From assembly GCF_905475395.1 (NCBI RefSeq), contig NC_058337.1, forward strand, positions 135,367,960 to 135,431,959: DNA of 64,000 nucleotides. The letters are read 5' to 3'. The position numbers were made by a program, and so were the translations under genes. The notes beneath the pieces are model-generated. The model saw nothing but the letters and a program-made list of their open reading frames with translations. It ran no database searches and was not told the DNA's origin. This document shows positions 10,814 through 23,387 of this stretch, piece after piece. This DNA is from Chrysoperla carnea. Taxonomy: Eukaryota > Arthropoda > Insecta > Neuroptera > Chrysopidae. Position 1 is the first letter of the stretch. Every line of letters starts with the position of its first letter.

Positions 10814-13733
10814 GCATTAGCGCATCTGTCCTTGAAAATTTGTAGAATTTATTGTTCATTTTTCAGTCACCAGCCGCGCTGTCGTCGGTAAGTAGTATCT
10901 GCGAAGTTAGCTGTTTATGAGTACAAGTAGATGAAGTTAGTACCATTCAAATTTATAAAGTAGTGTAGATAAATTTATAAAGTAGAATAGATAATTTATT
11001 ATTTATTTATTTGTAAATAATAATAATAATAATTAATAATAATTTCATTATTTGCTTTTTTTCCTTTAAATGATATTATATACACGTATATTAAACGTTG
11101 ATAGATCATTTGAAATTAGCGCACAACAGCCTGCTTTTAATGAGACAACTTAGCGATCCCAGCGCCTCACTTATTTTGTCCATATTTTGGGGACAATATT
11201 TTCTATAGCGATCGTTCTCCTTCTTTATAACATCCATGCTATACCTTATCATTTATTATAACTGGTTACGATTTGATATCAAAATTTCACCATTTTGCAA
11301 ATGTACGTAAAAACATTAATTTCATAACGTCAATCAATTTTGAAAACAAAGTTTTTTTTTGTAAATCCACAATGGTCAATTATTAGAATCGAACTCTATA
11401 ATAGAATATAGTTTATCCATAAATGAATATATAATTCCTTCATCCTTGTATTATATTAGAATAATGGGTTTTTTCCTCTTCGGTTTAATATTTTACTACA
11501 ATAAACCACTTCTCTCTCACTATATCTGTATATGGGGTCCATTCACAATAGTTAGTTTTGTGTATATGAGTATGTGAAGAGAAACATAAAGGTTCCTAGA
11601 CTGGTATGATTTCAGGAACAAGCAGGAAATGACCACGTGGAAATTTTGGACCTATCCCTTTCATATACTTAAATATATTATATAGGGTGGGTCATTTTAA
11701 TCTATAATAGCTAATAGCTCGAAAAAATAACTTGTAGAGTTTGATTGGGGCCTGAACTAAAATTGTAGAGTTTGGTGGGGGCTATCATGTTCTGACATCA
11801 GATTGGACCTAGTTCTCCGGGTTTCTTTAATACTCTATTTAGATTCTAAACGGTTAAAGATAGAATAACACTTTAAATTAGAAAGTTGATCTTCATAAGA
11901 AAAAACAATCAGTTTTTTATAAAACATTTTTTTTAAAAAGTTAGCTTTCGTAGGGAATACTACTTAAAAATATGTCATTATTGCTTTTAATCTAAAGAAA
12001 ATACCCTTAAAGTTTGTCGATAATTGTTGGTCAAAGTCATGGACACAGGCGAATATTTTCTATTGCCTTTAACAACTTTTGGATAAAGCATTTGTCCGTA
12101 GTTAGCGTGTTTTATTTCGATTAAATGCAATAATGAAATATTTTTAAGTTGCATTTCCTCATAAAGCTGACGATTTTCGAAAAAATGGTTTTGATGAATA
12201 TTGGCAAAGCGGATGCTCAATAAAAATTTGGCAGGCAATACTCCAAGCGTGGGTCATTGCATAACATTATTATGCTTGAAATAAAATCAGCGGCGATAGA
12301 GTCATAAGCCATAAGCACTAAATCTGAAGATCGGTGTAGTTAACTATATTGACTTACCTGTTCATACCATTGGTAACTACACCGATCTGTTAACCAATCG
12401 AAATTGGTGTCAGAAGAAAGATAATATAATTACGAAAACAATAATAGAAGCTTACCTGTAAAATACCGTTATACAAAAAATTATTCAAATTAATTTAATT
12501 AAAAATAACCATGAACCCTTTTCGATAGAAAAACTATAATAGGAGTGTTTATCGATCAATAAAATTGCATAAAAAATGTGTCTCATCTAGTTTTCGAATA
12601 GATGAAGATCAACCTAATACCATCCCTTCGACTAAATCATTTTGGCAATATGTATCGTTTTTGAGAAATTCGCTACTTTCGAGATAGAACAAAATTTTTC
12701 ACATCTTTGCTCTTTTATAATTTATTTTAAATATTTTTTTTTAATTTTTGTAACTTTATGGAAAAAATATTGTGAAAAAAAACGTGTTTCTGGGTTTAAA
12801 TTTTTACTTATGTTTCCTGATTACAATCCAATTAGAAACTTTTACAATTTTTGCATTCTCCTTTTAGAAACCACCAAAGAAATTGGCAACTATTACTGAT
12901 TCGATATTTGAGAGATCAACTTTAAAGTGTGAATTGAGCTTTATAGTCGCATAACATTTTCATTATATTATGTATATTAATAAAATATAATTTAATGTTT
13001 CTTGTTTGAGCTTTTAAACCTAGAGACGATGTATTTACTTTGCAGTTTCAAATCCTCTGCACCAAGTTATGTGGCATTCTGCCAATCATAACAGCTTTAA
13101 GATGGAGTCAATTAACTTTTTAACGAATGTTCCTTATACTGTCTATTCATAATATCGCATTTAAATAAGTTGTTTGACCATTTTCTACGCTAAATCTTAC
13201 CAACAACGACGAAATACTATGGATTTTAAATATTTCTGGTTTAAACGCTTCCTTTCGAAATCTTTAACTAGAAGAGAATGTTCTTTTTGTACAATCGTGT
13301 ACACTATTTACACTAAATAAGTAGAAAAAAATTTTTCTTATATAATTAATTTTATCGATATGGGAAGCAATAAAAATTTTTCGATTTTTTGCAATTTTCT
13401 TAAGGGGTACCCCCAGAGACAATAAATTATAATATAGATGGGAAAGTTGAACAGTTTTTACCATGTAAGCTCCAAAAACTTATCACTCGATTCAAGAGAT
13501 GTCACTAAAGTAGATTCAAGCTCTTAACTTAAATATTATAGGCAATGAATATTACAAAAACGTTTTATGTATCACATAAACTTTCTTAATTTCTACAAAC
13601 ATAAAAATATATCCATAGAAACCATTTGATCGTAGTTACCTGGTCATACTTGACAGACTTGAATACAAAAACTATTCTGAAATAGTGTCAGTTATTATTA
13701 TAAAATATTTATTATAAATATTAAAATTAAAAG
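10814..13733. other. Intergenic AT-rich stretch
   Basis: I see no gene. It includes the partial hairpin-arm copy near 11209-11260, an ATATAGGGTGGGTCATTTTAA block near 11678, and a short stem at 12328-12388. An open frame at 11987-12238 on the minus strand is unlike known proteins and has no start or splice context. Confidence 0.5.
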
Positions 13734-14845
13734 ATGGTTTTTCATTGTTGTGTGAAAGCTGGTGGAAAAATGCAAAACGATATTAGTTTACATATGATTC
13801 CTAAGAATTCTGAGGTAAGTAAAAAAATTATTAACTTGGGAAGAAATCTTCTTGAAAGACTTAATTTTACAGCGATTTAAAAAATGGACGATAGCGATTG
13901 GTCGAACGGGCATCGAATATTCTAAACGAGAAAACTATCGTGTCTGCGATTTACATTTCGCCAACGAAGTTTCAAGAGGGAAATTTCGAACTAAGTTAAA
14001 GGCTAATGCTTTTCCTAGCCTGCACTTAAGTAGTAAGTTAAAATCTTTATGTAATAAATGTGCTTAATTTACTATTGTAAGTAGGTCTTACAGATAACCC
14101 ACGAATGTTTATTTATTTTAGGTTCACAATTTATACATGCAGAGACGGTAAACATAAATTGAAACAAAGCTGCATCAAAACGACCTGGTGAGTGAATTTA
14201 AGGTATACCGAATTTAATTGTTATGCACTTATAATTAACAATTATAATTTAGGCTAAAAGTAAATATAACAATATAGTTATAAGAATAAAAATAAAAACT
14301 AATTAAATATTCATTAATGAATTTTTTAATTTGTTATGTTTACTGTATTAATTGCCATTAAACACAAGTTTATTTTCTTAAAAGTTTGAAAAATGTAGCT
14401 TTTATTAGCGTTTATTTTAAAGGCGAGCTTTTGATAGCGAAACATCCAAATATTTATGATTTTCTATGAGAAGGCATGTTTTGTGTCCATTTACAATATG
14501 TTTGGATTCAATTATATTTTATTAAATCACAAAAAATGGAATTATTATTGAAATTTAAGAGCTTTTGTACTTTTTCACTATTTGATACCTAAAATCATAT
14601 TATTATGTATATAGACCATGAGTTTTTTAATTGTTGTTCCAAAAAATTTTTTAATAAATTTTTATTGTAAACGATATGGCAAATTTAAATGAAATCAATT
14701 TTTTGGATCACCTATTGCGTCTACCAGTCGAAAGATTGTGGCTTTAAATATTGAAGAGGAACAAATCAGCGAATCAACCGCAGTTGCATTACCACCATGA
14801 ACAGAAGATGCTGCTTCAGATAATGAACATACCTTAATTGAAATT
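13734..14845 (+). pseudogene. Decayed THAP-domain gene
   Basis: Exon 1 (13734-13814) starts MVFHCCVKAGGKM and ends at a GTAAGT donor. Exon 2 (13873-14032) joins in phase and gives RFKKWTIAIGRT..., CDLHF (a C-x2-H pair) and AFPSLHL, matching the THAP zinc finger (C2CH plus AVPTIF-like tail), a DNA-binding domain of P-element transposases and cellular THAP proteins. The second zinc cysteine is missing: glycine or alanine stands where C-x2-4-C requires it. Putative exon 3 (14122-14187) and exon 4 (from about 14706, SPIASTSRKIVAL...) continue the frame but each contains an in-frame TGA, and exon 4 lacks an AG acceptor. I therefore call it a pseudogene, perhaps from a THAP transposase or host THAP gene. 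It lies upstream of the Rpn2 exons and may sit in an Rpn2 intron. Confidence 0.65.
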
Positions 14846-15000
14846 AGGACATATTAAAAAAAAAATTTTTGTTGCGGCCAAACACACATTTTCGAAAATT
14901 ATATTCAAAATGCTTCGAGATAATGCATTCGTATTTATCTCAGTTTGCGTATTTGCAAAATCTAAAACTGTTAATTACAACACGGATGCAAACATTTTTA

Positions 15001-15632
15001 TACCATGCATATATGAAATATACATAGTATATTAAGTTTAGTCCCAAGTTTGTAACGCTTAAAAATATTGATGCTAGGAAAAAAATTTTGTCATAGGTGT
15101 TCATAAAATCACCTAATTAGTCCATTTCCGGTTGTCTGTCCGTCCGTCCGTCCGTCTGTGGTCACGATAACTCAAAAACGAAAAAAGATATCGAGCTGAA
15201 ATTTTACAGCGTACTCAGGACGTAAAAAGTGAGGTCAAGTTCGTAAATGAGCATCATAGGTCAATTGGGTCTTGGGTCCGTAGGACCCATCTTATAAACC
15301 GTTAGAGATAGAACAAAAGTTTAAATATGTTCCTTATCAAAAAAATGTTCCTTATCAAAAATTAAACAACTTTTGTTTGAAACATTTTTTCGTAAACATC
15401 ACTGTTTACCCGTGAGGGCGCCAATTAGGCGGAAATTTTATAATATGTGTACAAACTATACACTAAATGTCGGTCGGTAATGCAGAAACCTATAAAGTCA
15501 TTTACATATGTACTATACTTTATTAGTTATGTATGTGTCACATGTTTGTATGTGTTATGTGATAAAGAAATCAACACTGACTATGCATGGTATTTCAACA
15601 ATTAACTCAGTCAATTGTTTGTTTTCACTTGT
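15001..15632 (-). repeat. REP-A interspersed repeat, near full length
   Basis: It runs in reverse from TACCATGCATATATGAAATA through (GTCC)n to TTGTTTTCACTTG, about 630 bp, giving the full family layout on the minus strand. Confidence 0.75.
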
Positions 15633-16964
15633 TTAGTTTTAATTTTAGTTGTAAGAATCACAATTTAAAATTTTTATTACATATTTAAAAAAATTAGATA
15701 TAAAAGTATAAATAATAATAAAAGATTAGTTGTTTAATAAATTTATTTTACAATTTAAAAGCGTTTTTTTCCTTTAAAATGTTTAATTATTTTTTTGTTT
15801 AACTGTTTTCAAGTACATGATTTGGAAAAAAGGATATTTGATAGCATTTCAAATAAAAATGTGATACCAAAACATGTTCTAAAACAGTAAACCAAAAAAA
15901 AATGTAAAAATTTAAATTGTATTTAGAATTTGGCATTGAGTATTTTAAAAAAGGCGGTCAATTGATTGAAGCGCATCTCGTGAATCGAGTGAGAACTAAA
16001 TCTCAAGTTTCCTTGGTGATGATAGAGATGCCTATCTATAGTATAATATCAATATTTATTATCTATGGGTACCCCTTAGAAAAAATCGAAAAAACCAGGA
16101 AAAATTTTTTGTTTCCGATTTCGATAAAACTCTGTACATAAGGCAATTTTGACCCAAAAAATACAAAAATCGGTTTTTGTTTTTATTGGATGCATAGTTT
16201 TTGAGAAAATCGCACTATGTGTCCAATTTTGGATTATATCTCAAAAGCCACGCATCCAATCGTTCTTTAATTCTTTAAAATTTTAATTCTTTTGTAATTA
16301 AACATTACAATAAAGAACTTCAAATAATTCTCAATTAGAACTACTTGTGGCATCTGTATATTAAAAAACAAATAATTAAAACATAACTGCATTCGCTACC
16401 GAATGAGATTGTTATATAATTTGACTATAGAGACCATTACTTGTATCCGTAAAGAGCGCCTATAGAACCTATAAAAAGGTTCCTGTATAATTTAACGATT
16501 AGTAGTGCCATCTCTTATTTAAGATTACAGAAATGGTAAAAAACTAACTAATTATGTGTATTATTTTATTATTATTTTCTTAAAAAAATGTTTAATTTTT
16601 TAATCTTTTGTATTATACTTATTTATAATTAAACATTTTTATCAAGAAGAATATTTTATTTTTTTAAATTAATTACATATTTTGAAATTAGCACTGTAAT
16701 ATAGTTTTATTTTTTATTTGCAGTTGGTAAAATAATACCAACATAATTACTGTAAACTGTCTACTCATCGCAGTCTGAAAATGACTGCCCGGGTAGGTAA
16801 TGGTGAATTGGTGAATCTAAAATAAAATTGAATTTATTCGTTTTATATTAGACAAACCACAAAAAAAAACTTGAGACGATATTTAATTTTAAGATTTAGT
16901 TTATAAGCATTAACTGTTTAAAATAACAAAAATACTAATTAAATTTGCTTTATTTACAAATTAG
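15633..16964. other. Noncoding, probable Rpn2 intron sequence
   Basis: No exon is recognisable. A block at about 16060-16260 (GGGTACCCCTTAGAAAAAAT, ATACAAAAATCGGTTTTTG) belongs to a diffuse repeat also seen at 17850-18110 and 22230-22560. The last bases, up to the TTAG acceptor at 16961-16964, are intron. Confidence 0.5.
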
Positions 16965-19811
16965 AACACCAGAACAATGTCCCAGTGTTGTTTCACTTTT
17001 AGCAGAAAGTTACAATCCCCATGTACGTTATGGAGCAGCAATGGCTTTGGGTATTGCCTGTGCAGGTACTGGGCAACGAGAAGCTATTGCACTTTTGGAG
17101 CCTATGGTTAAATTTGATCCAGTGAATTTTGTACGACAAGGTGCCCTCATAGCGTCAGCTATGATTTTGATTCAACAAACTGATCAAACATGTCCGAAGG
17201 TATCATTCTTTAGAACGTTATATGCTCAAGTCATTAGTAACAAACATGAAGATGTGATTGCGAAATATGGAGCAATTCTTGCACAAGGAATTATTGATGC
17301 AGGTAAAAGTTAATTTTTTTTTATTTAATTCACAAGAAACAATTAATGTTACGTCATTAGCTGAATAAACTCATTTTACGAAGCAAAAAATTCGATCTAA
17401 AATCTGCTGTCTAGGTCGTGACGTTGTTTCCATTAAAGTAGCATGGTATATTATTAATTACAATATTTGGATTTTTTTCAGGTGGTCGAAATGTTACGTT
17501 ATCCTTACAATCCCGAACTGGACACACAAATATGTTGGCTGTTGTAGGAACATTAGTATTTACTCAATATTGGTATTGGTTCCCGTTAGCACATTGTCTT
17601 GCGTTAGCATTTACTCCAACATGTTTAATTGCTCTTAATAAGCAATTAAAGGTATGCATTTTTTTTTTTTGTAAATTAATTAATCTAGTTATCCTTTCTC
17701 AGAAATTTCGAAAAAGACGAATTTAAAATTTTTTAATTCCAAGTATCGTCGAAAATTTCTCTAGAATATAGGGCTTCCCTCAGATTTACGAACGTATATC
17801 ATAAAAATAATCTACGAATCATTAAATTAACCTGAGTTTTGTACTTTTTAGGTCGAAATTACCCTCTAGATACCAAGTTTTGTCAAATTTGGGAACAAAA
17901 ATGGAAATGGATGAGATTTTTTCTATATTTGTTAAGGGGAGTGGGGTACGCATCCCTTAAAAAAATTTGGTATCCAATTTGGTTAAAACTTTGTATCTTA
18001 AGTAACTTTGATCCAAAAAATAAGAAAATCTGCTTTATTTTCCGACAGGATTACAAGTTTCTTTTGATATCATCCAAACCCTAAACCATTTCTAGGGTTG
18101 ATTTCAGGGAATTTTTTAGAAAATATTTGTTCAATGATCAAACGAATTCGGTTTTTTGAGTTTTAATTACTCTCAAAAACTTTTTTAGTCTAGGATATAA
18201 CTCAATTCTTAGGTCCTTAGGGTATAGTACTCAAAAGTATGATCGTTTGTCAATTACAGTTTTCGTGGTATCGCCTGAAATTCTATGAGAACAAATACAA
18301 AAATGAAGTTTTTCCGATAAATTCTACTAATTCTACTAAAATAATATTATTTCTAATTTAGATGCCAAAAGTTGAACTCCGATCAAATTCCAAACCAAGT
18401 TTATACGCTTATCCAGCCCCATTAGAAGAAAAGAAACGTGAAGAACGTGAAAAAGTAACTACAGCTGTACTAAGTATTGCGGCACGTGCACGAAAACGCG
18501 ATTCGGCTCAAACTAGTCGAAATTTAGCAGCCACTTCAGCTATTGCCTCAACCGCATCAACTCCAAACGTTTCATCTACAGCAACCACACCCGCTGCAAC
18601 AACCGCTAATATTTTAGAAAAAATGGAAATCGTAAGTAATACTATTTTGTATCCAAAAAGTATGTCTACAAATATCGAATTTCAGGATGAAGAACCGGCG
18701 AAAGAAGATAAAGAAAAGGATAAAAAGAGTACCGAAGAGAAGAAACCTATCGAAAAGAAATTATCAACAGAAGATGTTTCAACGACTAAAAAAGAACAAG
18801 AACCTACGTTTGAAATTTTAAATAATCCAGCCCGTTGTTTACGTCAGCAATTGAAAAATGTTAGTCTAGTTGATGGATCCAGTTATTCACCAATGAAAGA
18901 TGTATCGATTGGTGGAATTATTATGATGCATCATTTACGGTCTGATGAAGAACAATTAGTCGAACCCGTTGCTGGTAAGTTACAAACAATTTCTTAATCC
19001 AAATTGTCTACGTAAGGATACGAAAATGTTGGGGAAATTATTCCCTATTTTAATTATTCCTCAGCTAAATTTTCCTTTAAAAAAGCTTTTTTGGAAAAAA
19101 TAATCCGAGTACAAGTTGTTTACTTGAAGGTATTTTGAAAAGACCTCGAATTTTACTGAGATTGGAAGAATAGACCTTTTTCACATTTTTTTTTTCTTTT
19201 TTTTAAATGAAAGTAAATGTCTTGATAAATGGGCTAATTTTTCCCCCCGATTTTTTTGAAGCCATATGACCGAGTAAACAGACAATGAAAATCATTAAAA
19301 TTGGCGAAAACGATCCGGAAACACACTATGTTACACGAATGTCGGTTGGACGTCATTTAAAATTGATAATAATGATATATTAATACAACTGTTGACACTG
19401 TTTTATTGTCATTGCTTGTCGGATTGACATCACAGATCACGTGTGCGGTGGAGCCAAAAAAAATCGTTTTAAATTATTTCAAATATTGTGACTTTTTTAC
19501 AATTTTTTTCATAGTGTTTTTATTGTCAAAAATGCGTAATTTTCGAGTTACAGGCTCTACTCGACCTCTCGACCTATATTTTCATAAAAATTAACAAAAA
19601 GCATTTCTTTTTTTTCATGAAAAATGATAGCGATGACATCTTATCCTTAAAATCTCAAAGGCAGTCTTAGTTTACGCAGTTTTCACGTGACGAATATTTT
19701 TAATACTTGAAGTGATCTTAAGATGTACTTTTATTTACAGCATTTGGACCAAAAACTGATGATGAAAAAGAACCTGAAGCTCCCGAGCCATTCGAATGGT
19801 CTGAAGAATAA
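16965..19811 (+). CDS. Rpn2: 26S proteasome regulatory subunit Rpn2 / PSMD1, C-terminal exons
   Basis: Rpn2 is the large base scaffold of the 19S regulatory particle; it helps anchor ubiquitin receptors and contacts the ATPase ring. Five coding exons join in phase: 16965-17302, 17482-17651, 18362-18631, 18686-18974 and 19741-19811 (TAA), giving 378 residues from within an Arg codon. The first exon gives [18 protein letters not shown] and [13 protein letters not shown], the PC-repeat toroid; the second gives [17 protein letters not shown]; the third starts [13 protein letters not shown]; the fourth and fifth give the acidic/lysine-rich linker, [20 protein letters not shown] and the PEPFEWSEE end. 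All match known PSMD1 order. The N-terminal two thirds is not in the window, so the gene enters from upstream or its first introns exceed 16 kb. The 54-nt intron 18632-18685 has GTAAGT/CAG ends but is in frame and stop-free. AATAAA lies at 19835. Confidence 0.93.
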
Positions 19812-21202
19812 AATTTTTATTATAATTATTTATAAATAAAATTGACTAACATAATAATTTACTGATAGATTTAATTAATCATATTTTATCAATAAAATTT
19901 TTCCATTTTTTTTCTGTTCATCAATTTATATTAAAATAAATGTCGACAATTTATAAGTTTTTGTTTGTTTAAAATAAAACAAATTTGTATAGTTTGTTTT
20001 TTTTATCCCAATTTCATTCCATGGTGGCTTTCATTTTTTTTAAATGGTTTGTCATGGAAAAAAGCGAAAAAACCTGGAAATTTGTAATATTTTGATAATA
20101 AACATACATTAGTCCAATCGATGCTTTATAATTTGCTTACTGGCTTGGATCTGAAAACATCCATTTTGTTATTTATTCCAGTTTCAAACCCAGGACTGTC
20201 TTTGCCTGAATGCATTCTTGGGAGAACGAATACATATGCAAATATAGGAAGAGCGCAGTAAAGGGGGATTTGCGAAGACTAAAAAAATCAAGTACTAGCC
20301 TAATATATGAAGGCGGTCAATATAGTTAAAAAGGCAGCCTTGTTTAGTTGCACAAAATGTCGACGAATACGAAGAAAAAACATTTATTTCGTATACACGG
20401 TTTGTCGTGGGAAAAAGCGTCAAAATCCACAAGGTCTTTGCTACAAAATTTAGCTAGAATTGGAAGAGAAAATTGTATTTTTATGAAAATAAGATGAGCT
20501 TCTCCATTTTGTTTTGCATATTGCATTACAGTTCATTTTTGTGATTTTTCTTTCTTTTTTGAAAAACCGGCCAAAACGTTCTAATAACTTCATTAAATAT
20601 GAACTTGGCTCAATAGTTCTTTGTACCTAGATACAAATTATCTAGCTATTGGAAATAAAATTTGTAAATCTCATTTTTTTAATCAATTTTTACATTATAA
20701 AAGCACGTATTTCGACTAGGATGTAGCCATCATCAGTATGAATTGAGTTAAGCTTAATTAAGATCTCGATTTCTATACTCTTATATTGTCTCCAAAGAAA
20801 TATGGTCATATGGTACTCGCCGTTAATTTTATAAGTTTAAACAGGATATTTAAAGAACTAACTCGGTTAGAATTTTTAACCGACTTCAAACAAAAAACGG
20901 AGGAGGTTATCAATTCGATTGTATTTTTTATTTTAATGTTGGTTACCTCAGAGCTTTTGACTGGGTGAACCGATTTTGATGATTCTTTACCTATTTGAAA
21001 GCTGGTGCTTCCCGTGTGGTCCCATTCCATTTTGGTCCAGTTCTGAGAACGGCATCCATGAGAAAACCATAAAAGTCTTAAATTTGCATTAAGTATGCAC
21101 GACAAGAGGACGAATAACTTAATATCAAGCCAACCGATTTCGATGTTTTTTTTTTTAGTGACAAATTAGTTAGTGTACTTCAGATTTACTAAAAATCACA
21201 AA
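19812..21202. other. Intergenic with a dispersed repeat
   Basis: No gene is visible. From about 20877 a dispersed insect repeat is recognisable by ACCGACTTCAAACAAAAAAC, GGAGGAGGTTATCAATTCG and GGGTGAACCGATTTTGATG. The open frames here are antisense or chance readings through that repeat. Confidence 0.55.
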
Positions 21203-21514
21203 ATAAAAAAAACTTTTACCAAAAAGAAAACCGACTTCAAAAGAAAAACTTTTCCAAAATAAATTAATATGCACTAAAAAATAAAAAAATAACCATAATA
21301 TAATGCAGTCAAATTATTGTTATTTTTGGAGTCGGTGTCAGCCAAGCTAATGTAGCAAACTGTTCTGTCAGTTTTTTCCAAAGTCTCCAAAAATAACAAT
21401 AATTTTAACTACATTATATTATCGTTATTTTTTTATTTTTTAGTGCATATTAATTTATTTTGGAAAAGTTTTTCTTTTGAAGTCGGTTTTCTTTTTGGTA
21501 AAAGTTTTTTTTAT
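21203..21514. mobile_element. Foldback / MITE-like inverted repeat
   Basis: Arms 21203-21334 and 21387-21514 are nearly perfect reverse complements (outer end AAAACTTTTACCAAAAAG), with a loop of about 52 nt that starts in GTCGGTGTCAGCC. The arms share the AAAACCGACTTCAAAAG motif with the neighbouring dispersed repeat. It ends about 170 bp before the Swi5 start codon and so may lie in that gene's promoter region. Confidence 0.75.
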
Positions 21515-21682
21515 CATAAATGAAATGTAAGATTGAGTAAATTTAACCGTTAACGTCTATGGTTTTACGTCACTTTGACAGTTTGAGGTTATTAAGTTAA
21601 TTTACAATTCATCAACGTATACAAAATTGACTACCTTGACAAAATTATCTGATTATTATCAAAGAAATCATGTACTAGGGAC

Positions 21683-22037
21683 ATGTTTCGAAACTCACCC
21701 AAAACGTCAAACCATAACGACAACCTTCTTAAAGAGTTAACAAAATTAAAACAGGAAGAGATTGAATTAGATAAACAAATTAAACGTCTACAGGATGGTA
21801 ATAACATGTAAGTTATATTCGCATAAAATGATTTTCTTAATAGTAGGAATTTACTAATAAGAAGTCATTTTGAATTATAGAGGTACAAAGGAACATCGTA
21901 TGAATGCCTTACATGAATATAACGATATAAAAGACGCAACACAAGTTGTATTAGGAGCTCTAGCTACTCTTGAAGGAGTTACGGTTACAGAAATTCATAA
22001 CCGATTCGATCTACCATTATACGATAAAGATGGATGA
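21683..22037 (+). CDS. Swi5: DNA repair protein Swi5 homolog
   Basis: Swi5 acts with Sfr1/MEI5 to stabilise Rad51 (and Dmc1 where present) filaments during homologous recombination, in the nucleus. Two exons, 21683-21807 and 21881-22037, are joined through a GTAAGT donor and TATAG acceptor in phase 2, giving 93 aa. Residues about 12-40 form a charged, probably coiled-coil helix (LLKELTKLKQEEIELDKQ). The C-terminal half, LHEYNDIKDATQVVLG then GVTVTEIHNRFDL, carries the conserved Swi5 signature. The length fits the short animal Swi5 proteins. The chosen ATG is the first in frame; an earlier ATG at 21670 is followed at once by a stop. The gene is on the same strand as Rpn2, 1.9 kb downstream. 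Confidence 0.9.
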
Positions 22038-23196
22038 GGAAAAAAAGTATGTTATTTTAAATTATTTGTTTGTAGTTATTTATAAAACCATAACGAAGTT
22101 TATTTGCAAAATTAAAGAAGGCACGAATAGTATTCAAAATTTTATGAAACTGCATTTTCCGGTTTTCTGGTTTTAAATTGTCCTAAATATCTTAATCAAA
22201 ATACTTGACGATTTTATCAATATCCTATAGTGCCAACAAGTTCAATATCTCCTTTTTTTTTTGTAAACCACCGAAAAGTTCTTAACATACGACTAAAAAT
22301 CCAGGATTTTAAATATGTTTTCAGGCGATTCCATAAAATTTATGCGACAAATCGTCAAATTAATCTTCTTTTTGGGGTCATTTCAAACTCCTTTAATCTA
22401 ATTGCGGAATTTTATCAAATTCTGAAACAAAAAGTTTCGTATGATTTTTTAAATTTTTTTAGAGGCAATTTCGCTAAAATTCATTACTCAAGGTAATTTT
22501 GCCTCAAACAATACAAAAATTGAGTTTATTTGCTGAAAAGACGCTTAGTTTCTGATATATCGTCCAAAATTCCACAGAAAGAGCGGTTTTTCTAATCGAT
22601 TTTCAGAAAATTTCTGAAATAATATTTAACTTGTAGAAATGTACTAGATTTTCGTGACTATTCTCATTTTTTTGGATTAAATACCAAAATACCGTGTATA
22701 GGTAAAATCGTAAAACATTTAATTTTCAATTTGTAATCCTAAAAACACAATCATTTTACCAATTAACATAATTCATTTAATTTTTTGTGGATTGTTGAGA
22801 TATTATCGAAATAAAGAGGGAACTTTGAAGAAACGTCTCGTTTGTGGAATCATTTTCTTAATATCGACTAGAAAGAAAGCTTTATAATAATGAACAATTT
22901 TATTTTATTTGGCTTTTGTATGGCTTATATTATTGCATAAATAAGAATGATTTAATTAACGTATTTTTAGAAAATAAAATCGATAAATAGATACATAACA
23001 TTGATATCACTTGATTGTTATCAATCGAATAGTAACTTGTTGTTTTAATAAAATTAAATATTGTTTATCAGGTCAGGTAAATATAAACAAATATAATTAT
23101 TTCAAGTGTATGTTGCTATGAATCACAAGTGTACTTTCATTCAAAACAAATAAAAATGATAAGTACACAAAATTATGAAATAAATTATACATTAAG
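22038..23196. other. Intergenic AT-rich stretch
   Basis: No gene is visible. Sequence at 22230-22560 belongs to the same diffuse repeat as 16060-16260; its open frames have no support. Confidence 0.5.
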
Positions 23197-23387
23197 ACTA
23201 AAAAAAACATGCTTTATTGCACCAAAAAGTGGATAATAATTTTAATTATAATGTAAAATTCAAAGCGTGGGGTGCTCTCTACATTCATTCTTTAAATTAG
23301 CTGATAGGTATCGATTTCTCCACGCTTTGAATTTTACATTGTAATTAAAATTATTATCTACTTTTTATTGCAACCATGTTTTTTAGT
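23197..23387. mobile_element. Short inverted-repeat element (MITE-like, about 190 bp)
   Basis: The ends are ACTAAAAAAAACATGCTTTA and CAACCATGTTTTTTAGT, with arms of about 70 nt that include AATTCAAAGCGTGG and CCACGCTTTGAATT. The loop is about 50 nt. No clear target duplication was found. Confidence 0.65.

Noticed and set aside
11987-12238. 83-codon minus-strand open frame
   Set aside because: Not recognised, and no convincing splice or promoter context. It could be an old transposon piece, but I cannot support that.
16784-16795. ATGACTGCCCGG before a GTAGGT donor, as a first exon of Rpn2
   Set aside because: A four-codon exon joined to the middle of Rpn2 would omit the essential N-terminal two thirds, and the sequence does not match Rpn2.
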